Of a stretch of DNA of 64,000 bases, positions 40,851 through 51,040 are shown in pieces (position 1 is the first letter of the stretch; each line of letters begins with the position of its first letter). The position numbers and the translations under genes are program-made. Origin of the DNA: Anoplopoma fimbria (lineage: Eukaryota; Chordata; Actinopteri; Perciformes; Anoplopomatidae); contig NC_072471.1 in the NCBI RefSeq assembly GCF_027596085.1, positions 7,046,028-7,110,027 of the forward strand, in the 5' to 3' direction. A model generated the notes under the pieces. It worked only from the letters and a program-made list of their open reading frames with translations, searched no databases and was not told the origin of the DNA.

Positions 40851-41430
40851 ATGACTTTTTTCACCAAACTATAATATCATTTTTTTATGAGTTTTTATGA
40901 CTTATTTCAACATACTATACTATGACTTTTTTATGACTTTTTTCGGCATACTATACTATGACTTTTTTAATGACTTATTCATGACATTTTTCGACATACT
41001 AACCTATCACTTTTTTATCACTTTTTTCGACATAGAATACTATGTCATACTATACTATGATTTTTTCGACATATACAATGACTTTTTCCAACATACTATA
41101 CTATGACCTTTTCCAACATACTATACTATGACTTATTTGAACATAATATACTATCACTTTTTTAATGACTTTTTCAACATACTATACTATGACTTTTTTC
41201 GGTATACAATACTATCACTTTTTTATCACTTTTTTCGACATAAAATACTATGTCATACTATACTATGACTTTTTTCAACAAACTATACTTTGACTTTTTT
41301 TCACGACTATTTTCGACATATTATACAATGACTTATTATGACTTTTTTCGCCAAACTATACTATGACGTTTTCCAACATACTATACTATGACTTATTTGT
41401 CATAGTAAAAAAACATAATATACTATGACT
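40850..41430. repeat. Minisatellite block between the two galnt8 copies
   Basis: About 580 bp of the unit found in the 20.8-29.0 kb array (CATACTATACTATGACTTTT), including block variants ATAAAATACTATGTCATAC and CGCCAAACTATACTATGAC. It ends at ATACTATGACTTTTGTGGTG, followed by the tRNA-like scrap and the start of copy 2 at 41457. Confidence 0.95.
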
Positions 41431-41634
41431 TTTGTGGTGAGGTAGAGCGCTCGTCCCTGGGAGGGATGGTTTTCCAGTTAACAACAGCCGATTATATACA
41501 CCTAGTGTAATGCAACAAAGAAGCAGCAGAGTGAAAACCGGACTGGAAACTAGACTTTCAACAAATATGATGCAAACTTCAGGATATCATATAACACAGC
41601 TATGGCGCAACAATGTGCGTGACTTTATGTGTGT

Positions 41635-41636
<2 letters not shown>

Positions 41637-41716
<80 letters not shown>
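41637..41716. repeat. (GT)40 microsatellite upstream of galnt8 copy 2
   Basis: Same position as the (GT)33 in copy 1, 114 bp before the start codon, but about seven units longer. Confidence 0.95.
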
Positions 41717-41719
<3 letters not shown>

Positions 41720-41829
41720 AGAGAGTGCGTGTGTGTAGAGGGTGGGGAGAATGAGAGGAGCACCTTAAAATAAAGACAGGTGACAACTTTTTTATTGGTT
41801 TCAATGCAAAACCAAACAAAACACTTGAC

Positions 41830-44800
41830 ATGCAAAGACGCACCATGATGAGATCCGGCTGGATTAAAGGATCACTTGGTGCCTTTGCCATGGCTGCTGC
41901 TCTGTTGTACCTCAGCTCCATTACGCGGGAGGTTCATACCCATTCGGAGAGACTCCAGAGGGCCCACCACAATGACTCCATCAGGGGTCAGGGAATGCTC
42001 AAGAGGATGGACAAGATGGAGACCGACATCACCAGGCTGCGTGAGTCCCAGCACAGCAGCTGGTTCCTTTACTGCTTTTTTTTTACAAGTGCAAAATTTG
42101 AATTCAGCTAAATAAACTTGTTGTCAGTACAAAATTTGGTTTAAAAGTGAAACTTTTTTTATTTTTCAATTTTAAGTTAGGTATAACTTGCTTCACATCA
42201 AAATGTTATTATTAGAATTACTGTGAAGACAATGGATATATTGAATAGGGCTGCAACTAACAATTACTTTCATGATCAATTAATTTGCTGATAGTGCTTT
42301 GATTTATATATTGATTTTTTATTTATTTATTAAATGTAAAAGAAATCGTGATTAATGCCATTATCATTTTCCTGAGCCCAAAGTGACTTCAAATTTCTTG
42401 TTTTACAACCAGTGGTCCTAAATCGAGATATTAAGTTAACTATCATATATGATAAAGTAAAATGGCAGTTTTTCACGATTGAAATCTAAGAATAATTTTG
42501 AATTTTTGCTTGAAAATGTCTTAACAATCAAACAGCTACAAATTAGATTTCTGTTTATCGACCTATAGATTTAGTAACTTTAACTTTTCAACCAATGACT
42601 GACTCTAATTTGTCAATGAAACAAGGTTCATCTGTTGTATACGCCATCTGCCAGTCATTAATATTGCAAACAAAGCAGAATAATAAAAATAAACGCAAAC
42701 ACTCTTTTATCAAAAGTCAATCTGATGGCTAATCTTGAAAAGAAGGAACTGGTGAAACAAAACAACGCAGAGGTAAAGAGGGAGAAAACGATGGTGAGGA
42801 AGCTGTACCCGAACTCTGCTCTGTTCAGAAAGTGGGGCGATGAGCTGTCGGAGGAGGAGCAGAAGGAGGCCGAGATGTTGTTTCAGAGATACGGTTACAA
42901 CTCATTCCTCAGTGACAGGCTACCGCTCAACAGAGAGATCCCCGACACCAGGCCGCCCAGGTGATTATGACTTCATATAACAAAATACTGGTAAGCCACA
43001 CCCGTCACGTACACACAGGTGTAGTCACAATTGGCTGATTTTTATTTATTTATTTTATCATTTCTGTCTTTACCATGTCAAGTGCCTTTGGGTTCCTTTT
43101 TAAAGTGCTATACAAATAAAATGTATTATTATCATTATTACTTTTTAAAATGTGTCAATGTCCAAAGTTAATTTGCATCTAAAAAACATTTTCTGAGCAA
43201 TATGATAAAAATCTATTTTTGTGACATAGTAAATTCATTTGTTTAATTGTCATAAAATGTGTGGTTAGCAAACATACAGACATTCTTTTTCATTCAGTGT
43301 ATTTTGATCAGTAGTTGGTTTAATAATCAGAAAATGAAATAAAATGTTTTTTTAAGTAAAAACTGTCAAAACTACGCTTTCAGCAAGTTTTCAATTATGT
43401 ACATTTGCTGGTTCTCTTAGTTTTTTATGGTAGATCCTTGAGATAAGAATGTTTTCCCTATTTCTATGACATTTTATAAACTATTATTCAATTAATTGTT
43501 TGACTGACTTTTAAAAATAATAAAACAGTAAGTTTCAGGTCTATCTAGGTGAGCTGTATCTTATTTGTACAAATTTGGCAAAAATCATTTGAAAATAATA
43601 CAAAAAGGTCAGAGTTAATACTGATGTTTCCCACTGAAATTTAATTGGTTTATTCGAACATATAAAATACCACTTTCTCTCCTCCCACAGGTGTGCTAAG
43701 AAAAAGTACCCAGAGGATCTGCCTTCCATCAGCATTGTGTTAATCTACCTGGATGAAGCTCTTTCTATCATCAAAAGGGCGATCCGCAGCATCATAGACA
43801 AAACTCCAGCTCGGCTGCTGAAAGAAATCATACTGGTGGACGACCACAGCAGTAATGGTAAGTCGGACCTGCTACATCATGTCTCTGGCTCTCAGTTTAC
43901 CATCCTACAGTAGATCACTTAAAGGGGTATTTGTCACCCTACCTTGAGAAAAGGTCTAATCAGCAATAGTTTAGGGCACATGCCTATTAATTTACTTTCT
44001 GTAAAATGGATAAGAAGACCTTTGCCACCTTCATATTTGTGTGTTAAAGGAGAAGCTTAACATAAAAACTGGAAACCTGAATATACATCTACCCAAACTG
44101 TAAAATTACTTATCCTTCAATATAGATATAAGGCTGGTGTTGATCTTCTCATCCAACTCTCAGCATACTTCCCGAAATGTCAAACCATTCCTTTATATGT
44201 AATTTTCCAATTCCATTCAAATGTCCATTTAAGTTAATTCATTTTTTTAATTTTGGGAACCATTATATAAATATAAATATATTAATAGATTATACATAAA
44301 TATAAATATATTAATGAATATCAATAAACATAAATATGTATACTATAAATACATACATATAAATAAATACATTTAAATACAAATAAATATAAACAAATAA
44401 AATAATTAATACCTATAAACATTAAAGATTACTGTTGTATTACTCTCTACTTTCTGCAGAGGATTTAATGGAGAAACTCGACGAATACATTAACTCCATC
44501 CACGAGGAGCGTCCAGGCATGGTGAAGAAAGTCAGGCACTCTGAGCAGCTCGGCCTCACCCAGGCCAGACTGTCAGGGTGGAGGGCTGCTGTTGGCGACG
44601 TCGTAGCCATCTTTGACGCTCACATAGAAGTCCATGTACAATGGTTGGTTTGAGTGATCTGAGTTGTCTTTTTTTTGATGTGCTCTGTCAATATGAATCT
44701 TAAGTCAAACTGTCACTTGTGTTTTCAGGGCGGAGCCGTTGTTAGCTCGAATTAAAGAGGATCGCACCGTGATATTGACACCAGTGTTTGACAAAGTGAA

Positions 44801-47800
44801 TTTTGATGACTTGACGCTGGTTCCCTACATAGCTGCAGCAGAGGCCTTCGACTGGGCTCTCTGGTGCATGTACGAGTCCTTCAGACCTGAGTGGTACGCT
44901 TTAAAGGACGAGTCACAACCTGGAAAGTAAGTTTAAAAAGGATCAGTCTCCCAAATCACACACAAAAAGATACAATTTACATTCACAGTTAAAGGAATAG
45001 TTTGGCAAATTATTGGAAACACAACTCTCAATTACAGCCACTCAACGTTCTATTTCACTTGCCCTGACAAAATACAAAATCTTCGACAATCTACATATCT
45101 GTGGTTTGCAGAAACTTGCAACTGCAAATGGGCTGCCGAAACAAAGTCACGGACTAAACCTGAAAACATTTGAATGATATAACATGTTAGTGAGCTTTAG
45201 AGGTGCCAGTAGGCAGATTTTAGGCTCGCTTTTCCCCCCTAATTCTCGCTAACTGTTAAGCAGCTGGCCGTTGATTCAGATTTAACTGACAGATGAGGAG
45301 ATCAAAAACACTCTCACGTCTAACACTCTGCACGAGAGCAAACCAGTGTAATTCTCATAAAATGTAAAATCATTCCTTTAACATTCCATAGTGGTATCTA
45401 AACACCGATTTAAGAGATGAATAACACTTTGTGGTAGCCTACTAAAAAAATTGAATATAACACTTTTTGTTTTTCCAGAAATAAGATTTACACAGGATAA
45501 CCCAAATACCTTGTTTTCATTGCAATATATATGAAGATTCAATAATATATATTTGAAATCCGTGAGTTATTCTGAGTAACTGGGACATTGGTTCTGAGTA
45601 GAGACAATATCGTTTTTAAAATCAATTCAAACTCAGTGGGCCCACACTCATTAAGCACACACACACTCACACAGCCAACTTAATGCCAATAGCGTAAGCT
45701 GTGTTAGCTATACAGTGGCTAATAGTCCATTCACTTTGCTAATGAATGCTATTAAACACTCTGTTGGCTACAATACCAGCATAAACATGTGGATAACTAT
45801 GCGATAAACTTCGAGCTGAAATATCTCCAGTTACTTGCAGCTTAGATGTAGAATGGGTATCTGTCGAGTAGATAATCTTAGACACCACCTACATATTTAT
45901 TTGCACAAACTTTCACAAATCTTCACATGACGATCCGATTTCACACGTGCTCACATCGCGACTCCGTTCGTCCAACCCATTGTTAAACCACCCAACGTAA
46001 ACAACTCTCTCTCCAACTTCCTGCCACCTGTGACCCGATCCATAAACTTCGTATGAAATTGCTTTCTTAACAATGCGTTTAACCAAGTCTATTGTCATAG
46101 GCTTTTTTATTATGCAGGTGCATCTTGTTGGAGACTTCTGTAGCCATCCTGTAAGCCTTTTGCAGGTTGTCTTTCAACTTGGCGACATAAGAGGAGTGCT
46201 GATGATCACCCTTCCCACCAGGGCATGTTCTAAAGCATAGATCCACTGGGAGTCTGGCTTCTCTCCCAAACATCAGGAAATACGGGGAATATCCAGTAGC
46301 ATCACATTTAGTGCTGTTGTAAGCATGCACAAGATGTACAACATGCTGGCTCCACTGCCGTTTCTTTTCTTGATTAAGGGTACCAAGCATTGACAACAAA
46401 GTTTGATTAAACCTCTCTGGCTGGGGATCTCCCTGCGGGTGATAAGGAGTGGTACGTGATTTTCGTATGCCCAACATCCTCAACAGCTCTTTGATCAGCC
46501 GAGACTCAATTCCGATCAAGGGAGGGATCAAGGGAGGGACTCCCTTGATCGGAATGGATCCGTGTTGGCAAGCCATAGTGAACAAACTACTTTTCCACTA
46601 AGATCTTGGCAACCGTAAGGGCCTTTTGGTTCCTGGTAGACAAAGCCTGAGCATATCTTGTGTAGTGATCAGTGATAACCAAAACAACCAAACAACTTTC
46701 AAACTTATTTATTATACTTCGTACTTCATCCATAAACTTCGTATGAAATTGTTTTCTTAGCCATGCGTTTAACAAGACCTAATGTTTATCTTATTTATCA
46801 ACATAACTATTATCTTAACATTTTTATTACAATGTAGGGTACTTTTTAACCGGGTTACATGTGCATTTAGCTTTGAACTCTGAACAGTATGTTTCCTTGC
46901 ACAGAAAATAGAAACAAGATAGTCACATACAGTAAAATGCATAGTGTGTTAAATGAAAAATCTACATTTTAAATAATTTGACCTCTTTCGGGGGCTGCAC
47001 GGTGGTGTAGTGGTTAGCACTGTCGCCTCACAGCAAGAGGGGCCCGGGTTCAATTCCCGGGCTAGACAACCTTCTGTGTGGAGTTTGCATGTTCTCCCCG
47101 TGTCAGCGTGGGTTCTCTCCGGGTTCTCCGGCTTCCTCCGACAGTCCAAAGACATGCAGCTTAGCCCGTAGGTGTGGATGTGAGTGTGACTGGTTGTTTG
47201 TCTCTATATGTCAGCCCTGTGATAGGCTGGCGACCTGTCCAGGGTGTACCCTGCCTTCGCCCATTGACAGCTGGGATTAACTGGATAAGCGGTAACGGAA
47301 GATGGATGGATGGACCTCTTTCGGCAGGTGTGGCTGTGTGGAGGAAGCATAGAGGTTATACCTTGCTCTAAAATTGCCCACATTGAGCGGGCCACAAAGC
47401 CTTACCTCCGAGACTTGAGCGAAATGATGAAGCGTAACGGGCAATACTGAGCAAAGTGCACAGTGTCAACAGACAAACTGGCACCAAACTGCTGTGTACC
47501 ATGTTTTATGGCTCCTTATACGCTTTAAATATTGTAGCTGCATAACTGTTTTGTGATCGAATAACTGTGATAGCATCTCCCTCATTTAATTGACATTTAA
47601 CATTACAAAGGGCATTTTTAGCATAAGCCTAAATCTTTAAATCTGTTTGTGACACACACTGTTCAAGCCTTTTTTAAGAACATCATGAAACAAAACTGAG
47701 GGAGTGAACTCTTTTGCTTTCATCTGTTGACTGTACGCATTGACCCAGTGTTGTTTGAACTGGAGGCTTCGACTCATGACTTCTGGTATTTCTAAAATCT

Positions 47801-50666
47801 TGAACCTGGATGAGGAAGTTCTTTCAACTTTGAGGTAGTGACCTGTTAACCACACTATCTATTCTTGCATCTAAAATGCATGAAGTACAGTTGCCGTTTT
47901 CACTTCTGATTCTCTCTGTGTTTAATTCCCTCCTCAGAAGCCCCTCCATCATGGGGATTCTTGTAGCTGATCGTAAGTTTTTCGGGGAGATCGGAAGCCT
48001 TGATGGGGGAATGAAAATATACGGTGGCGAGAATGTGGAGTTGGGCGTCCGGGTGAGATTTACAGGTTGTTTTCAAAAGGACTTAAAATGCTTTAATTAG
48101 AGTCTAAAAAAAGGTGACATGGTTGTTCAGACGGTACCTGATTTTAGCCATGCCAACAACATCGACTACTTGGTTGCCATGTTTTTACAAAATATTCATG
48201 GTCTCCAGATGATGTCTCTTTATGCATCCTTGCTTGCATGCTGGGATAGGTTCAAATCAAATGGCTTTATTTGGCTAAGTATATTCAAACATTAGCTTTG
48301 AACTCAGTATGTTTCCTAGCACAGAATATAGAAATAAGATAGTCACATACAGTATAATGCATTTTAAATAATTTGACCTTTTTCGGCAGGTGTGGCTGTG
48401 TGGAGGAAGCATAGAGGTTATACCTTGCTCTAAAATTGCCCACCTTGAGCGGGCCACAAAGCCTTATGCCCGAGACTTGAACGGATTGATGAGGCGTAAC
48501 GCACTGCGGGTGGCTGAGGTTTGGCTGGATGAATATAAATACAATGTCAACATTGCTTGGAACCTTCCCTTAGAGGTAAGGCATGAATTCTGACTAATTA
48601 CATGAATTATGCTTTAAAAAGAATGCTGTTGAGGATTTGACTCGTTGTACAAACATTGCAGTTTCTCTTACTTATCAGAAAGAGGTTTTTTTACCCCACA
48701 GAAACACGGCATAGACATTGGGGACGTGTCCGAGAGGAAAAAGCTGAGAGAGAGGCTGAATTGTAAGCCCTTTCGGTGGTATCTGGATAATGTTTACCCG
48801 ATGCTGGACCCGATGCTGGACCTGCTAGGTTACGGAGCGGTGGGTGGAAACGATATCAGATGTGACTGCATTTGAAGTCTGAATCTGCAGGTGTCACAGT
48901 CATGCACGGTGGTGTAGTGGTTAGCACTGTCGCCTCACAGCAAGAGGGGCCCGGGTTCAATTCCCGGGCCAGACAACCTTCTGTGTGGAGTTTGCATGTT
49001 CTCCCCGTGTCAGCGTGGGTTCTCTCCGGGTTCTCCGGCTTCCAAAGACATGCAGCTAAGGTGCATTGAAGACTCTAAATTGCCTGTAGGTGTGGATGTG
49101 AGTGTGAGTGGTTGTGGTTGTCTGTCTATATATGTCAGCCCTGCGACGGACTGGCGACCCGTCCAGGGTGAACCCTGCCTTCGCCCATTGACAGCTGAGA
49201 TCGGCTCCAGCACCCCTGCGACCCTTAACTGGATAAGCAGGTTATGGAATGGAATGGAATATTTGATTCGAAACTTTCTGGCTTCTTAAAACAAAGCAAT
49301 GTGTAGATGTGACTCTAGTCAGCAGTTGCACATTTTGGGTTTGTTGTGACCAAGATTGATTTTAGATGCCTTGTTGTTTTTGAAATAACATTTAAAATAT
49401 AAGCATTATTTTGTTTAAAATAATATAGTTTTTGTATCTCTACACCGTCTTTGTGTGACCCGAACCAAAGTTTGGCGATCCCAAGGATTGAATTTCCTAA
49501 ATTAAAAGATGGGTCTGTTGAAACAATATATTTCTTAACAAATCCCAAAACCAACAAGCAATGTAGTTCATTTTTTTTGGATGATCCCACATACACCATC
49601 CTGCTGCTGTAATAACACAAAATGTGTATTAATCCGCAGCTGAAAATAATACCCAAAAAATCCATTATTATTATTAATATATTATATATTATTTCTGTGT
49701 GAGTAACATTTGCTAAAAAATTTCATTACAGAGCTGTTTGAGGAAATCACTGGGGTATTTTTAAGAATGAAACTACCTGTGACCGTTTTTTAAATATTTA
49801 CATCCTCGGTAGGAACGAATAAGCTTGAAGGACAAGTTATGGTTCTCATATCGCCGTACCCTTTGTCATCCGTCCATGTCCGAAGGTCTTCATGGACCCG
49901 TGGCTGGTTTTGTTCTTAACAACAACAAAAAACATCATCGGTTGAATTTAAGTGCATTCAGAGTCGGAGCCTCTGAAGTTCAATAGCAAGATGATTATGT
50001 TAGTTATATATGTTTTGCCACTATTTCTAACGTTTGCTTTAAAGTGTTCCATTTCTGCTTCTGTTGACAGCTGAACAATGATCTGAAGCCAGATCTCTGC
50101 ATTGACCAAGGCCCAATGCCGGGGAACACACCCATTACACACAAATGCCACCAATACGCCCCTCAGGTATGTTCAGAGATTCACTGCATGCAAAGTCTGT
50201 TGTTTATTTATGTTTGCGGATAACCATTGTTCTTTGGTGTAGCACTGTTATTATCGCACCAATGGACAACTCTACATTGGTGGAATCAAATCACACAAGT
50301 ACAACAGCAACCGCTGTCTGGTGGACCCCGGCACTGGAGTCTACCCGGGACTCTATGAGTGCAAATTAGCCAAGCAGAAGAAATTCCACATGCTGTGGGA
50401 TTTTAAACAGGTAAATATTGCAGTTTTAAATATATATTTACACCAAAGAGGTTGGTCTGTTTGGAGATAAATAAATGTTTTATTGTTGTTATTCCCAGGA
50501 TGGACCTATCCAGAACAAAGAAACAAAGAGATGCCTGGAAATTGCGATGGGTGATACCGGCTCTGACACACTCGTTTTACAGCAGTGCACTGGTCAGAGA
50601 TGGAAGATACAAAATCTCCTCAATGCCACTAAAAGCATGGTGGGCAGAGCAGAGACGGCAAGATAA
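41830..50666 (+). CDS. galnt8: Polypeptide GalNAc-transferase 8, copy 2 (11 exons, 624 aa)
   Basis: Tandem twin of the gene at 29514-38341, with the same predicted role. Exons: 41830-42040, 42717-42960, 43691-43857, 44460-44643, 44729-44926, 47938-48052, 48390-48575, 48702-48839, 50071-50166, 50243-50410, 50499-50666; all lengths and phases equal those of copy 1. By eye the coding sequences differ at four sites: exon 5 K to E (KDESQPGK), exon 10 D to N (RTNGQLY) and two synonymous changes in exon 8. Signal anchor, [23 protein letters not shown] and the lectin-domain QRW are retained, so both copies look intact. Near-identity means either a very recent duplication with possible gene conversion, or an unmerged allele. 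Confidence 0.92.
42246..42606 (-). repeat. 'CTGCAACTAA' family copy in galnt8 intron 1 (copy 2)
   Basis: Counterpart of the element at 29930-30290, differing by a few substitutions and a short deletion in a T run (TTTCTTGTTTTACAACC). Confidence 0.6.
44043..44195. repeat. Short inverted-terminal-repeat element (copy 2)
   Basis: Duplicate of the element at 31728-31880, with the same GTTAAAGG and CCTTTA ends. Confidence 0.45.
44988..45382. repeat. MITE-like element in galnt8 intron 5 (copy 2)
   Basis: Duplicate of 32672-33066 with the same ends, GTTAAAGGAATAGTTT and AAATCATTCCTTTAAC. Confidence 0.6.
46093..46775 (-). mobile_element. Ty3/gypsy-type integrase fragment, degenerate (copy 2)
   Basis: Duplicate of 33779-34461 with the same stop and frame break, so the decay predates the duplication. 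One protein-level difference was seen near the N-terminal piece (VRSIIN against VRGIIN). The flanking direct repeats are at 46038-46090 and 46728-46785. Confidence 0.85.
46509..46555. repeat. Perfect 16-bp inverted repeat (copy 2)
   Basis: Same hairpin as at 34195-34241: arms ATTCCGATCAAGGGAG and CTCCCTTGATCGGAAT, 15-base loop. Confidence 0.9.
46992..47312 (+). mobile_element. tRNA-derived SINE-like element with target-site duplication (copy 2)
   Basis: A box GGTGTAGTGGTTAGCACTG, B box GGGTTCAATTCCC, then GTGTGGAGTTTGCATGTTCT, CCCTGTGATAGGCTGGCGAC and a (GATG)n-like tail. Bounded by a perfect 12-bp direct repeat, GACCTCTTTCGG, at 46980-46991 and 47313-47324. The insertion split the upstream flank of the dead exon 7. 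Confidence 0.85.
47328..47450 (+). pseudogene. Dead exon-7 copy in galnt8 intron 5 (copy 2)
   Basis: Same as 35030-35152: an acceptor CGGCAG, exon-7-like coding text, and a TGA at 47448-47450. The real exon 7 is 48390-48575. Confidence 0.85.
48904..49260 (+). mobile_element. SINE-like element in galnt8 intron 8 (copy 2)
   Basis: Better-preserved counterpart of 36607-36950, with an intact B box (GGGTTCAATTCCC) and the GACTGGCGACCCGTCCAGGG body. Confidence 0.75.
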
Positions 50667-50837
50667 ATAATGAGCCATTGTTGCACAAATCTGCATCTCT
50701 GAGAAAGATCTGGGATGAGTTTACATTTTGAACCAGATGACATGGATCAACGAGGGTCAAACTGTGCAAGAAAAGATTTTGGATCGCATTTCTCACCAGC
50801 AGGCTACTTTAGCGTTAAGTTTCTTTGTAAATGTTTC

Positions 50838-50843
50838 AATAAA
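50838..50843 (+). terminator. galnt8 copy 2 polyadenylation signal
   Basis: AATAAA 172 bp downstream of the stop. Confidence 0.6.
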
Positions 50844-50983
50844 AGAAAAACGGTTCCTTTCCTCCGTCAGACCAAAAGATGTAACAGGGATGTTGAGCTC
50901 TTTTCAGCCAATAGATAACAAAGATACAGTAGTTCCAATGATTTTATTTTTAATTGTTTAAATAATGGCCTACAGATGTTTGC

Positions 50984-50989
50984 TTTATT
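50984..50989 (-). terminator. ada2 polyadenylation signal candidate
   Basis: AATAAA on the minus strand about 52 bp after the ada2 stop; a second one is at 50943-50948. The two convergent genes therefore probably end within about 100 bp of each other. Confidence 0.5.
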
Positions 50990-51040
50990 TTGGCGCTTTT
51001 ACAGTCCATCCTTCAAGTGGGAGAGGATTCGGTTTGGTTG

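Noticed and set aside
46992..47060. tRNA gene suggested by A-box and B-box motifs
   Set aside because: Followed by a SINE body and tail, flanked by a target-site duplication, and related copies occur in introns. It is a tRNA-derived SINE head, not a functional tRNA.
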